Positions 53,197 to 62,798 of a stretch of 64,000 nucleotides of DNA are shown one piece after another. Source of the stretch: Leisingera sp. ANG-Vp (lineage in GTDB: Bacteria; Pseudomonadota; Alphaproteobacteria; Rhodobacterales; Rhodobacteraceae). Under the pieces are notes generated by a model. It saw only the letters and a program-made list of their open reading frames with translations. It had not been told where the DNA came from and searched no databases. The translations under genes were made by a program, and so were the position numbers. Position 1 is the first letter of the stretch, and each line of letters opens with the position of its first letter. The stretch covers positions 62,001 to 126,000 of the forward strand of contig NZ_JWLD01000007.1 in NCBI RefSeq assembly GCF_000813725.1, in the 5' to 3' direction.

Positions 53197-53682
53197 TTAC
53201 CGGGGGGTGATCTGCATCACGATGCAAGTGGTGGAGCCAGTGGCATAAAGATGGCCGTCTTCAACCCCGCGCAGTTCGCCATGAGCGACGCCGGTGGAGC
53301 GGCCCACGTGGTCAATGGTGCCGGTGCAGTCGATCTGAGTGCCCAGCGGGATCGGCCGCAGAATGTTGATCTTGTATTCCAGCGTTGTGTAGACCGAGCC
53401 CTGCGGCACCTTGGTCATCACCGCGCAGGCCATGGCGCTGTCCAGAAGAGTGCCGTACCAGCCGCCGTGCACGGTGCCCATCGGGTTGCAGACATGGAAT
53501 TCCGGCGTGCCGCGGAACACCACCTGGCCGTCTTCAACGGAATGCAGATGATAGCCCAGCGTCTCTGCAATTGGCGGACCGGGCAGGCGGCCGTCCAGAA
53601 TGCCTTGCATGAACGCGAGCCCGGAGATCCGGGTGATCTGCTCCATTGTCAGCAGGTCGGCGGGTTTTGTGGCGTAGTACAT
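53197..53682 (-). CDS. PaaI-family hotdog thioesterase
   Basis: A 161-residue hotdog-fold acyl-CoA thioesterase. The active-site region is NPMGTVHGGWYGTLLDSAMAC, where the Gly-Gly and Asp form the usual catalytic patch. Start at 53682 gives the family length. Substrate unknown. It lies 64 bases after the metF start region on the same strand but not obviously in an operon. Confidence 0.9.
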   Translation of the reverse strand: MYYATKPADLLTMEQITRISGLAFMQGILDGRLPGPPIAETLGYHLHSVEDGQVVFRGTPEFHVCNPMGTVHGGWYGTLLDSAMACAVMTKVPQGSVYTTLEYKINILRPIPLGTQIDCTGTIDHVGRSTGVAHGELRGVEDGHLYATGSTTCIVMQITPR

Positions 53683-53746
53683 GGCGCGCGGGTCCTTGGC
53701 GGGAAACTCCCCTCCATTAGAAACCGCGCAGCCATGGGTGCAACGC

Positions 53747-54616
53747 TTACGCCACGTTCGACAGCGCCACCTTGGGCGTGATGCCTAGGGCAAAGCAGAC
53801 GTCGCGGGTCAGTTCGGGCCGGTTCAGCGTGTAGAAATGCAGCTTGTCCACGCCGCCCTCCATCAGGTCCGAGCACAGCTCGGTGCAGATCGCAGTGGCC
53901 AGCAGTTCTTCGCGGTCATCTCGCAGGGCTTTGTCAAAGGCGTTCTCGACCCAATCGGGGATGATGGTGCCGCAGCGCTTGGCAAAGTTGCGGGCGCCTT
54001 TCCAGTTCTCAATCGGCAGGATGCCCGGTGTCAGCTTGCTGCCGTCGATCCCGGCCTTCTCGCAGGCATCGCGGAAGCGGAAGAAGGTCTCGGCCTCGAA
54101 GAAGAACTGGGTCAGGGCTTCATCCGCACCCGCATCCAGCTTGCGCTTCAGCCATTCCACATCGGCGGACTGATCGGCGGCCTCCGGGTGGCGGTCCGGG
54201 TAGGCGCCGACCTTGATGTTGAAATCGCCGCGCGCTTTCAGACCCTTGATCAGCTCGACCGAGTTGGCAAAGCCGTCGGGATGCGGGGTGAACTTGCCTT
54301 CGCCCTTGGGCGGGTCGCCGCGCAGCGCGACGATTTCAGTCACGCCGGCCTCGGCAAACTGGTCCGCGATCTCCAGCGTTTCCGCCTTGGAGGCGTTCAC
54401 GCAGGTGAGATGCGCGGCCACGTTCAGGCCGGAGGATTTGTGCAGCGTCGCCACCGCATCGCGGGTCAAGGTGCGGGTGGTGCCGCCTGCGCCATAGGTC
54501 ACGGACACAAACCGCGGGTCCATCGGGGCGAGGACTTGCACGGTGTCCCAAAGCCGGAAGGAGGCTTCGAGATTCTGCGGCGGGAAGAATTCAAAGGAAA
54601 TCTTGGGCGTCGTCAT
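53747..54616 (-). CDS. metF: 5,10-methylenetetrahydrofolate reductase
   Basis: A 289-residue FAD enzyme reducing methylene-THF to methyl-THF for methionine synthesis. The family start KISFEFFPPQN, then FVSVTYGAGGTTR, GDPPKGEGKF and FFFEAETFFRFRDACEKAG are all present. It is divergent from metR with an operator-like dyad between them. Confidence 0.95.
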   Translation of the reverse strand: MTTPKISFEFFPPQNLEASFRLWDTVQVLAPMDPRFVSVTYGAGGTTRTLTRDAVATLHKSSGLNVAAHLTCVNASKAETLEIADQFAEAGVTEIVALRGDPPKGEGKFTPHPDGFANSVELIKGLKARGDFNIKVGAYPDRHPEAADQSADVEWLKRKLDAGADEALTQFFFEAETFFRFRDACEKAGIDGSKLTPGILPIENWKGARNFAKRCGTIIPDWVENAFDKALRDDREELLATAICTELCSDLMEGGVDKLHFYTLNRPELTRDVCFALGITPKVALSNVA

Positions 54617-54663
54617 CTCAGGTCTCTCGCTAGGTTGATTTCGCCCCTTGTTGCATTTGCGGC

Positions 54664-54689
54664 ATTGTGAGACAATTTCATAATTCTCA
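54664..54689. promoter_or_regulatory. MetR-type operator candidates between metF and metR
   Basis: ATTGT-GAG-ACAAT (54664-54676) and TGAGA (54668-54672) with TCTCA (54685-54689). The pair of dyads lies in the divergent region where LysR-type regulators bind. Short arms keep confidence moderate. Confidence 0.45.
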
Positions 54690-54714
54690 AGAACAACATG
54701 AGCGTTTCTGTAAG

Positions 54715-55620
54715 ATGCACATCGAATTCCGCCATCTCCGCACCATCAAGGCCATCCATGAGGCCGGCGGGCTGGCCAGGGCTGCGGAGCAGCTGAACAT
54801 CACCCAAAGCGCGCTGAGCCATCAGGTAAAGGGGCTGGAGGATCAGGCCGGAGTGGAGCTGTTCATCCGCCGCTCCAAGCCGATGAAACTATCGCCGGCG
54901 GGGCTGCGCCTCTTGCGGCTGGCGGAGCAGGTTTTGCCGCAAGTGGAGGCAGCGCAAGCGGAATTTTCATCTCTGCGCGAAGGCAACACCGGCCGGATGC
55001 ATATCGCCATCGAGTGCCACGCCTGTTTCGAATGGCTGTTCCCGGTGCTGGAAGGCTTCCGCAAGAACTGGGGGGACGTGGACGTGGACATCCGCCCGGG
55101 GCTGGCCTTTGATGCGCTGCCTGCGCTGCAAAAGGAGGAGGTGGATCTGGTGGTCTCTTCCGACCCCGAGGACATTGCCGGCGTCGAGTTTATCGAGCTG
55201 TTTGATTACAATGCGGTGTTTGTTGCCTCGGCCCAGCATCCCCTGGCGGAGAAACCGTTTGTGGTGGCAGAAGATTTCGTGGGCCAGAATCTGATCACTT
55301 ACCCGGTGGAGAAAACTCGGCTGGATGTGTTCAGCCAGCTGCTGATCCCGGCAGGGGTGGAGCCGGCCTCGATCCGGCAGGTGGAGCTGACGGCGGTGAT
55401 CCTGCTGCTGGTGGCCTCAAACCGCGGCGTGTCGGTGCTGCCGGACTGGGTGGTGCGCGAGGTGAAGTATTCTTCGGACTATGTCACCCGGCCGCTGACC
55501 AAATCGGGCATCACCCGGCGGCTGTATGCGGCGATCCGGGTGGAAGACCGCGAGAAGCCCTATATGCAGGAGCTGATCCGCCTGGCCAAGGTCGAGGCGC
55601 GCAAGCTGCAGCATCAATAG
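54715..55620 (+). CDS. metR: LysR-family regulator MetR
   Basis: A 301-residue activator of methionine genes. MHIEFRHLRTIKAIHEAGGLARAAEQLNITQSALSHQVK is the HTH (positions 1-40, quoted in part), followed by the homocysteine-responsive effector domain with IECHACFEWLFPVLEGFR. The start at 54715 gives the standard N-terminus; the open frame upstream is not conserved. Homocysteine acts as coactivator in known members. It is divergent from metF. Confidence 0.93.
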   Translation: MHIEFRHLRTIKAIHEAGGLARAAEQLNITQSALSHQVKGLEDQAGVELFIRRSKPMKLSPAGLRLLRLAEQVLPQVEAAQAEFSSLREGNTGRMHIAIECHACFEWLFPVLEGFRKNWGDVDVDIRPGLAFDALPALQKEEVDLVVSSDPEDIAGVEFIELFDYNAVFVASAQHPLAEKPFVVAEDFVGQNLITYPVEKTRLDVFSQLLIPAGVEPASIRQVELTAVILLLVASNRGVSVLPDWVVREVKYSSDYVTRPLTKSGITRRLYAAIRVEDREKPYMQELIRLAKVEARKLQHQ

Positions 55621-55716
55621 GCGGGGCGCGTGGCGAAGCGCGGAGCGGCCTGGCGCCGTTCCGGCTTCCGTGCCCGCTCCGTGCGGTTGCGCAATTCTGC
55701 GGCCGTGCGGCCGGGA

Positions 55717-56736
55717 TCAGACCAGCTTGACGATCTGCTTGCCGGTATTGCCGCCCTGCATCATCGACAGGAAAGTCTTGGGCGCGTTCTCAAGGCCTTC
55801 AGCGATGTCTTCAAGATACTTGACCTCGCCGCTGACGATCTTGGGGGCCACTTCGCGCAAGAAATCGCCATAGCGGTCGTAGTGATTGAAGATGATGAAG
55901 CCATTGACCGACAGGAACTTGGTCAGCACCGAGCGCCAGATGGCGGGCGCCGTCAGCGCGGTTTCGGCGCTGTTGTACCAGGCGATCATGCCGCAAACCG
56001 GGATGCGCCCGAAGTTGTTCATCAAGGGCAGAACCGCTTCCAGCACCTTGCCGCCGACGTTTTCGTAATAGATGTCGATGCCGCCCGGGCACTCCGCCGC
56101 CAGCGCCTCGCTGAGCGCTTCGGAGCTGGCATAAGCGCGGTGATCGAGGCAGGCGTCAAAGCCGAAGGTCTCGACCGCCAGCCTGCACTTGTCCGCGCCG
56201 CCCGCGACGCCGACGACGCGCAGGCCTTTCTGCTTGGCCAGCTGCCCGACCATTGATCCGACCGGGCCTGTTGCGGCAGCAACCACCAGTGTCTCGCCCG
56301 CTTGAGGCTTCCCGTATGCGTCCAAGCCATGCCAAGCGGTAAACCCCGGCATGCCGAGAACGCCTAGCGCGGTGGTGAGCGGTGCCATGTCCGGGTCCAG
56401 CTTGCGGATCTCCGAGGCCTTGGCGCAGGCATGGCTGGCCCAGCCGAACATGCCCAGGGCAAAGTCGCCGGGCTGGAAATCCGGGCTGTTCGAGGCGATC
56501 ACTTCGCCGACGCCGCCCGCGGTCATGGTCTCTCCCACCTCGACCGGGTCGGCATAGGATTTGCCTGCGTTCATGCGGCCGCGCATGTAGGGGTCCAGCG
56601 ACATATAGTGAACTTTTACAAGCACTTCGCCTTCGCCGGGCCGGGGCATGTCCAGGGCTTCAAGGCGGAAGTTCTCTTCGCTGGCCTGCGCTTCGGGGCG
56701 GCTTGCCAGCACAATGCGCTGCATCTGTCCGGTCAT
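55717..56736 (-). CDS. MDR-family NADP-dependent oxidoreductase
   Basis: A 339-residue medium-chain reductase without zinc. Start at 56736 (MTGQMQRIVLASRPEAQAS) follows the usual N-terminus of the CurA/YncB group. AAATGPVGSMVGQLAKQKGLRVVG is the cofactor fold (about residues 150-175), and VHYMSLDPYMRGRM and IYYENVGGKVLEAVLP are family signatures. Substrate is likely an alpha,beta-unsaturated ketone or aldehyde. Confidence 0.93.
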   Translation of the reverse strand: MTGQMQRIVLASRPEAQASEENFRLEALDMPRPGEGEVLVKVHYMSLDPYMRGRMNAGKSYADPVEVGETMTAGGVGEVIASNSPDFQPGDFALGMFGWASHACAKASEIRKLDPDMAPLTTALGVLGMPGFTAWHGLDAYGKPQAGETLVVAAATGPVGSMVGQLAKQKGLRVVGVAGGADKCRLAVETFGFDACLDHRAYASSEALSEALAAECPGGIDIYYENVGGKVLEAVLPLMNNFGRIPVCGMIAWYNSAETALTAPAIWRSVLTKFLSVNGFIIFNHYDRYGDFLREVAPKIVSGEVKYLEDIAEGLENAPKTFLSMMQGGNTGKQIVKLV

Positions 56737-56926
56737 GGGGGATTCCTTTATTTGCTTGCGCTGGAGTTTGTGCCCCGCTTGCAGGGAATACAACTGGCGC
56801 AACAGCCCTTACGGCACGTCAAAGCTGTTCGGCTCATATCGGCAAAGCCTCTTGGCAAGCCGGGGCAGGGGGCGTATAGGCACGCATTGACCCGGCATCT
56901 CCCCGACCTGACAGGATTCTGCAGAC

Positions 56927-57712
56927 ATGATTGGCAGCGCAAACCTCAATGTGATGATCAAGGCCGCCCGCAAGGCAGGCCGTTCCCTGGTGAAAGACTT
57001 CCGCGAGGTGGAGAACCTGCAGGTCTCGATGAAAGGCGCAGGGGATTTTGTATCCAAGGCCGACATCGCCGCCGAGAAGATCATCAAGGATGAGCTGCGC
57101 AACGCCCGCCCGACCTATGGCTGGATCGCGGAAGAGGGCGGTGAGATCGAAGGCGAGGATCCGACCCGCCGCTGGATTGTCGATCCGCTGGACGGCACCA
57201 CCAACTTCCTGCATGGGCTGCCGCACTGGGCGATCTCCATCGCACTGGAGCACAAGGGCAAGATTGTTGCCGGCGTGGTCTATGACGCCGCCAAGGACGA
57301 GATGTTCTTTGCCGAAAAAGGCGCCGGTGCCTGGATGAACGACACCCGTATCCGCGTGTCGGGCCGCCACCGGATGATCGAGTCCATCTTTGCAACCGGC
57401 GTGCCGTTTGGCGGCCGCTCCGACCTGCCGATGACCCTGCAGGATCTGGCCCGCCTGATGCCTGCCTGCGCCGGCGTGCGCCGCTGGGGCTCTGCCGCGC
57501 TGGACATGGCCTATGTGGCTGCTGGCCGCTATGAAGGTTTCTGGGAGCGCCGCCTGAACGCCTGGGATCTGGCCGCAGGCATCATCATCGTGAAAGAGGC
57601 GGGCGGCCTGGCCGAAGCCATCGACCCGGAAGCGGGCATCATCGACAGCGGCTCCGTCGTCTGCTCGAACGAGCCGATCTTCGAGAACTTCGCCAAGGTG
57701 ATCCGCGGCTGA
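56927..57712 (+). CDS. suhB: inositol monophosphatase family protein SuhB
   Basis: A 261-residue metal-dependent phosphatase. The key motif WIVDPLDGTTNFLHGLPHWAISIAL (in two pieces WIVDPLDGTTNF and LPHW) and the later GSAALDMAYVAAGRYEGFWE with the second metal Asp are present; AWDLAAGIIIVKEAGG is the C-terminal motif. SuhB also acts in ribosome/antitermination biology in E. coli. It is followed by an intrinsic terminator. Confidence 0.95.
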   Translation: MIGSANLNVMIKAARKAGRSLVKDFREVENLQVSMKGAGDFVSKADIAAEKIIKDELRNARPTYGWIAEEGGEIEGEDPTRRWIVDPLDGTTNFLHGLPHWAISIALEHKGKIVAGVVYDAAKDEMFFAEKGAGAWMNDTRIRVSGRHRMIESIFATGVPFGGRSDLPMTLQDLARLMPACAGVRRWGSAALDMAYVAAGRYEGFWERRLNAWDLAAGIIIVKEAGGLAEAIDPEAGIIDSGSVVCSNEPIFENFAKVIRG

Positions 57713-57736
57713 TTAGCCCGGAAAACTGAGAGTTTG

Positions 57737-57763
57737 AAACGCGGCCATTGCGCCGCGTTTTTT
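57737..57763 (+). terminator. intrinsic terminator of suhB
   Basis: AAACGCGGC (57737-57745), loop of six, GCCGCGTTT (57752-57760), then TTTG. It lies 25 bases after the suhB stop. Confidence 0.9.
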
Positions 57764-57801
57764 GTTTCCTGTGATGGGGTGAGGGCTGCACCCGAGCCTG
57801 G

Positions 57802-57863
57802 GAGGGGGCGCATGCGCCCTCCCGTGGAGAGGGTCGGGCGCAGCCCGGCTTTCAGCCGGGCGG
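57802..57863. repeat. complex hairpin element between convergent genes (copy 2)
   Basis: A GAGGG...CTC-type stem with the inner GGCGCATGCGCC palindrome lies around 57802-57825, and GCCCGGCT-TTC-AGCCGGGC forms a perfect stem at 57843-57861. Layout resembles the element at 46827-46880: GGTC-GGCGC-GCCCGGC...GCCGGGCGG. Confidence 0.6.
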
Positions 57864-57867
57864 AAGG

Positions 57868-58248
57868 TTATTGCTGATCCGACGGATGGTTCACTCCGTC
57901 GTTCCAGGGGATCTCGCCATAGGTCTCCGGGTGTGTCCGCGGATTGGCGCCTTCGATACAGCCCAGGTTGACCCCGCATTCCGTGGGGTCGGAACGGCGC
58001 TGGTGGTGGGTGTAGATGCCGCAGGTCTTGCAGAAATAGTGTTTCGCCGTATGGGAGCCCCAGGTGTAGAGGCTGAGGTTCTCCGCCCCCTTCAGCACCT
58101 TCAGGCTGGCAGCAATGGCAGTGACGGCAGCCGCCCCGCGGCGGCGGCAAAAGGAACAGTCGCAGCGCGCGGCAGAGGCGAGGCCTTGGGGGAAGTCCGC
58201 CTCGATTTCAACAGCGCCGCAATGGCAGGTAGCGTTCAGGTGGGTCAC
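57868..58248 (-). CDS. GFA-family (formaldehyde-activating-like) zinc protein
   Basis: A 126-residue GFA-fold protein. Start is GTG at 58248, preceded by AAGGAACCTAGA; an upstream ATG lacks a ribosome site. Zinc ligand pairs are ATCHCGAVEIE, RCDCSFCRRRG and FCKTCGIYTHH. These were named after glutathione-dependent formaldehyde-activating enzyme, but many members have no such activity. No related gene is adjacent. Confidence 0.88.
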   Translation of the reverse strand: MTHLNATCHCGAVEIEADFPQGLASAARCDCSFCRRRGAAAVTAIAASLKVLKGAENLSLYTWGSHTAKHYFCKTCGIYTHHQRRSDPTECGVNLGCIEGANPRTHPETYGEIPWNDGVNHPSDQQ

Positions 58249-58446
58249 TCTAGGTTCCTTTCCTGGCTGAATGTGAGTTGTGCCTTCAATATTTCCCCAT
58301 AAAATCTTCGTGTGCAGCTCTACCATCCCCTAACCCCGATGCCCGTCGGGGTAGCGGCCTGCGTGTTATCCAGTTGCCTGTTCCCTTGGTTCCGCAGGCC
58401 GCTTTTCCTGAACACAGCTATTGGATGCAGAAGGCTGCATGAGGTC

Positions 58447-59217
58447 TTACTTCCCCCACGGCCCCGGACGCGGCTTCTTGCGCGGCAGCTTGGGGATGCG
58501 GCTGGCGGAGTATTCGTACTCGTTCTCCGGATGCGGCGGCAGCCCGTGGGTCTTGTTCCAGAACGAAGGGCCTCCGCGGCGCAGCCAGAGGGGCAGGCAG
58601 AGGACCAGGCCTACCGCAAAGCCGCCGGCATGGGCCCAATAGGCAACGCCGCCCTGGTCGGGGTCGGAGCCGAGGCCTCCGAAGAACTGCATTGCCAGCC
58701 ACAGGCCCAGCATGACAAAGGCGGGGATGGTGAAGATGCGGAAATAGATGATCAGCACCAGGAGGATATCGACGCGGGCCTTTGGGAACATCAGAAGATA
58801 GCCGCCCATGACACCGGCTATGGCGCCGGAGGCGCCGACAGTGGGCACCCAGGAGCCGGGAGCCGAGTACACATGGATCAACCCGGCGCCGATGCCACTG
58901 GCGAGGTAGAAGGCGAGGAAGGGGAGATGGCCCATCTCATCCTCCAGGTTGTCGCCGAAGATCCATAGGAACAGCATGTTGCCGCCCAGGTGCATCAGCC
59001 CTGCATGGATGAACATGGAGGTGAACAGGGTCTCAAATCCGTAGCCGTTGCTGATCTCGGCCGGAACCACCGCGTAGGCGTCATAGAACACGGCGAGTGC
59101 GCGGGGGGAGGCATAGCTGGCTGAATAGTAGAAATAGGCTAGGATGTTCGCCGCCATCAGCGCGTAGACGACATAGGGCGTGCGGCCGGACGGGTTGTGA
59201 TCTCGGATCGGAAACAT
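58447..59217 (-). CDS. rhomboid-family intramembrane serine protease
   Basis: A 256-residue membrane protease with about six transmembrane segments. The nucleophile is in VGASGAIAGVMGGYLL (GASG), and the catalytic His in AYWAHAGGFAVGLVL. ATG at 59217 (MFPIRDHNPSGRTPYVV) is the start; a longer open frame extends past it. The tail after the barrel is basic (PKLPRKKPRPGPWGK). Substrate unknown. Confidence 0.92.
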   Translation of the reverse strand: MFPIRDHNPSGRTPYVVYALMAANILAYFYYSASYASPRALAVFYDAYAVVPAEISNGYGFETLFTSMFIHAGLMHLGGNMLFLWIFGDNLEDEMGHLPFLAFYLASGIGAGLIHVYSAPGSWVPTVGASGAIAGVMGGYLLMFPKARVDILLVLIIYFRIFTIPAFVMLGLWLAMQFFGGLGSDPDQGGVAYWAHAGGFAVGLVLCLPLWLRRGGPSFWNKTHGLPPHPENEYEYSASRIPKLPRKKPRPGPWGK

Positions 59218-59270
59218 GGGTGAACGCTGGGCCGGAAACGGCCCAGCGTCAAGCACTTATCGGATGCGCC

Positions 59271-62200
59271 TCAGGCGTTGCCGCCCAAGAGCTGCGCATT
59301 GCCGCCGGAGGCGGTGGTGTCGACGCAGACGTGGCGCTCGGCGAGGACGCGGGCGCGGTCGGGTTTGCCGGGGATCAGCGGGGTGATCGGGCCGTTACGC
59401 TTGGCCAGCGCCTGCTCGATTTCCCGTCCGGTGGTCTCGTCGCCCCACCACAGCACGCCGGCAATGCCTTCAATGGTTTCCAGCCGGTGCAGGTCGAACA
59501 TGCCGTCGGCCTTCATCGCGGTGCCGCCCAGGCTGATGACTTCCCTGGCCTGCGCCTCAGCCGCCTCGGCGCCCGGCCCCATGCACAGAAGCGGCGGGCG
59601 GGCGGAGAGGGTCAGGCGGTTCGACTCGCCGGTCGGGCCGGGCAGGGTGGTGGTCACCGGCTGTGCGGGCACGCCGCTGACAGCAGGCACCGCAGAGGTG
59701 GCAGTTTCCCACTGGCCGCTGCTTTGCTGCCGGTCCGGCGCGCAGAAGCGGCTGAGGTAGTCGGGGCCGCCCGCCTTGGGACCGGTGCCCGACAGGCCCT
59801 CGCCGCCAAAAGGCTGGCTGCCGACGATGGCGCCGATCTGGTTGCGGTTCACATAGAGGTTGCCCGCATGCACCCGGTCGCAGACATGCTGCACCCGGTC
59901 GTCGATGCGGGTGTGCAGACCAAATGTGAGCCCGTAGCCGGTGGCGTTGATGTCGTCGATGATCTTGTCCAGTTCCTGGGACTTGAAGCGCACCACATGC
60001 AGGACCGGGCCAAAGATCTCTTCTTCCATCCAGGCGATGTCCGGGATTTCGATCAGGGTCGGGCCGACAAAGGTGCCGGCCTGCGGCGGCCGGATTTCCT
60101 TCAGCACCCGGCCTTCGGAACGGGCCTTGGCGATATGGGCCAGGATGCCGGAGCGCGCCTTGCCGTCGATCACCGGGCCGCTGTCGGTGCTGAGGTGCCA
60201 GGGGTCGCCCACATGCAGCAGGTCCATGGCGCCCTGCAGCATCTCCAGCACGTTATCGGCGATATCGTCCTGCAGGTAGAGGCAGCGCAGGGCCGAACAG
60301 CGCTGGCCCGCGGATTGGAAAGCGCTTTCGACAACCGATTGCACCGCTTGTTCCGGCAGCGCGGTGGAGTCGACGATCATCGCATTCAAGCCGCCGGTCT
60401 CGGCCACCAGCGGCGCACCGGGGCGCATGGTGTCGGCCATGGTGGCGCGGATGCGCATGGCGGTGGCGGTGGAGCCGGTGAAGCTGACGCCAGCAACCCG
60501 CGCATCACCGGTGATGGCAGCGCCGACCTTGGAGCCGCGGCCGGGCAGCAGCTGCAGCGCATTGCGCGGCACGCCGGCCTCATGCAGCAGCTGCACCGCA
60601 CGGTGGGCCACCAGCGGGGTGGGGTCGGCGGGCTTGGCAAGAACGCCGTTGCCGGTGGCCAGCGGTGCCGAGATCAGGCCGGTGAAGATCGCCAGCGGGA
60701 AGTTCCAGGGCGAGATGGACGAGATCACGCCTGCGGGTTCCGCATCGGGGATGCGGGCGGCGTAATAGCGCAGGAAGTCCACCGCCTCGCGCAGCTCGGC
60801 CACCGCGTCGGGGATGGTCTTGCCGGCCTCGCGGGCGAGGATGGCAAACAGCTCGCCGAAGTTTTCTTCGTAAAGGTCGGCGGCCTTGTTCAGCACCGCG
60901 GCGCGCTCGCTGGCCGGGGCAGCCCAGGGCGCAGCGGCGGCCAGTGCGGTTTCCAGATCGGCGCTGGAGCAATAGCGCACCTTGCCCACCGCACTGAGGT
61001 CGGCGGGGTTGGTCACATCCAGCGGCGCCTCGGGCTGGGCCTCGCCTGCAATCAGCGGCCCGGCTTCCCAGGTGTGGCTCCGCCAGGGCGCGCGGGCCTC
61101 TTCGATCCGGGCCAGCGTTGGAGCATGGCCGAGGTCGAACCCTTTGGAGTTAGGGCGCTCCGGGGCGTAAAGTTCCGGTCCGGTCGGGATCTTGCGGGTG
61201 ATGTCTGCAACCTCTGCAAAGGGATCAGCGGCGACCTCCTCCGGCGGCACGTTCTCATCCACGATCTGGTTCACAAAGGAAGAGTTGGCGCCGTTCTCCA
61301 GCAGGCGGCGCACCAGATAGGCCAGGAGGTCGCGGTGGGCGCCGACCGGCGCGTAGATCCGGCAGTTGGTCTTGTTCTGCTCCAGCACCATGCCGTGCAG
61401 CGTTTCGCCCATGCCATGCAGGCGCTGGAATTCGTAAGCAGCATTATCGATGCCTTCGGCCATATGCAGGATGGCGGAGACGGTGTGCGCGTTGTGGGTG
61501 GCGAACTGCGGATAAATGCGGTCCGTCAGCCCCAGCAGCTTGCGGGCGTTGGAGATATAGGACACATCGGTCAGCGCCTTGGAAGTGAAGACCGGGAAGC
61601 CGTCGACGCCTTCAACCTGGGCGCGCTTGATCTCGGTGTCCCAATAGGCGCCTTTCACCAGCCGCACCATGAAGCGGCGGTCGTATTTCTCGGCCATCTC
61701 ATGCAGCGCGTCAATCGCCAGCCCGGTGCGCGGGCCGTAAGCCTGTACCACCACGCCAAAGCCGTCCCAGCCCGCCAGAGCCGGGTCCGAGACCACGGCG
61801 TCAATGACTTCCAGCGACAGCGACAGCCGGTCGGCTTCCTCTGCATCCACATTCAGGCCCATCTTGGCCGCCTTGGCCAGCAGCGCCAGCGCCTTCAGGC
61901 GTGGCACTAGATGTTCCATCACGCTGTCTTCCTGCGCCAGCTCATAGCGTGGGTGCAGGGCGGAGAGTTTCACTGAAATGCCAGGGTTCTTGCGGATGTC
62001 GTCGCTGTTGCAGGCGGCGGCAATGGCCGAGATCGCCTTGGAATAGGCCAGGTGGTAACGGGCGGCATCCGCCTCGGTGCGGGCAGCCTCGCCCAGCATG
62101 TCGTAGGAATAGGTATAGCCCTTGGCCTCCATCCCGGCGGCGCGGTCCATGGCGCTTTCGATGCTTTCGCCCAGCACGAACTGGCGACCCATTTCCTTCA

Positions 62201-62684
62201 TCGCGCGGCTGACGGCGGTGCGGATCACCGGCTCGCCCAGGCGCTTGATGGCGCCGCGCAGGGCACCGATGGGGCTGCGCTCCTCGTCCAGCACCTTGCC
62301 GGTCAGCATCAGCGCCCATGTGGAGGCGTTGACCAGCGAGGAGGTGGATTTGCCCAGGTGCTTGCCCCAGTCTGAGGGGGCGATCTTGTCCTCGATCAGC
62401 GCGTCGATGGTGTCGGCGTCAGGCACGCGAAGCAGCGCCTCGGCCAGGCACATCAGCGCCACACCCTCGTCGGTCGACAGCCCGTATTCGGCCAGGAACA
62501 CCTCCATCAGCCCAGGCGCCGAGTGGCCGCGGATGTCGCGCACCAGGGCGGCGGCGTTGGCGCAGATACGGGCGCGGTCTGACTCGGTGAGGGCGGCCTG
62601 GGCAATCAGCTGGTCGCGGACCGCGGTCTGGTCGGCATAGGTTCCGGCATCAATCCGGTGGCGCAGTTGGGTCGGGGTGGTCAT
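59271..62684 (-). CDS. putA: bifunctional proline dehydrogenase / P5C dehydrogenase PutA
   Basis: A 1137-residue enzyme turning proline into glutamate in two steps. There is no ribbon-helix-helix DNA-binding domain, so it starts with the PRODH domain (from about residue 100, with RLGEPVIRTAVSRAMK and MVRLVKGAYWDTEIKRAQ), then the P5CDH domain with WNFPLAIFTGL and AGQRCSALRCLYL holding the catalytic Cys, and VAETGGLNAMIVD with Glu. Regulation falls to PutR, the divergent Lrp-type gene. The enzyme feeds the TCA cycle. Confidence 0.96.
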   Translation of the reverse strand: MTTPTQLRHRIDAGTYADQTAVRDQLIAQAALTESDRARICANAAALVRDIRGHSAPGLMEVFLAEYGLSTDEGVALMCLAEALLRVPDADTIDALIEDKIAPSDWGKHLGKSTSSLVNASTWALMLTGKVLDEERSPIGALRGAIKRLGEPVIRTAVSRAMKEMGRQFVLGESIESAMDRAAGMEAKGYTYSYDMLGEAARTEADAARYHLAYSKAISAIAAACNSDDIRKNPGISVKLSALHPRYELAQEDSVMEHLVPRLKALALLAKAAKMGLNVDAEEADRLSLSLEVIDAVVSDPALAGWDGFGVVVQAYGPRTGLAIDALHEMAEKYDRRFMVRLVKGAYWDTEIKRAQVEGVDGFPVFTSKALTDVSYISNARKLLGLTDRIYPQFATHNAHTVSAILHMAEGIDNAAYEFQRLHGMGETLHGMVLEQNKTNCRIYAPVGAHRDLLAYLVRRLLENGANSSFVNQIVDENVPPEEVAADPFAEVADITRKIPTGPELYAPERPNSKGFDLGHAPTLARIEEARAPWRSHTWEAGPLIAGEAQPEAPLDVTNPADLSAVGKVRYCSSADLETALAAAAPWAAPASERAAVLNKAADLYEENFGELFAILAREAGKTIPDAVAELREAVDFLRYYAARIPDAEPAGVISSISPWNFPLAIFTGLISAPLATGNGVLAKPADPTPLVAHRAVQLLHEAGVPRNALQLLPGRGSKVGAAITGDARVAGVSFTGSTATAMRIRATMADTMRPGAPLVAETGGLNAMIVDSTALPEQAVQSVVESAFQSAGQRCSALRCLYLQDDIADNVLEMLQGAMDLLHVGDPWHLSTDSGPVIDGKARSGILAHIAKARSEGRVLKEIRPPQAGTFVGPTLIEIPDIAWMEEEIFGPVLHVVRFKSQELDKIIDDINATGYGLTFGLHTRIDDRVQHVCDRVHAGNLYVNRNQIGAIVGSQPFGGEGLSGTGPKAGGPDYLSRFCAPDRQQSSGQWETATSAVPAVSGVPAQPVTTTLPGPTGESNRLTLSARPPLLCMGPGAEAAEAQAREVISLGGTAMKADGMFDLHRLETIEGIAGVLWWGDETTGREIEQALAKRNGPITPLIPGKPDRARVLAERHVCVDTTASGGNAQLLGGNA

Positions 62685-62798
62685 GCAGGTAACTCCACAG
62701 AAGGTGTGCAGGGCTTTTGCTTAGGATACACCCTTTCAGGCGGGACAATTGCCTAAAGGTGCGTTATACGTAGGTCAAAGTCGTAAAACTACCAGCGG

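Noticed and set aside
62685-62798. PutR operator between putA and putR
   Set aside because: No perfect palindrome with clear arms was found, only scattered half-sites.
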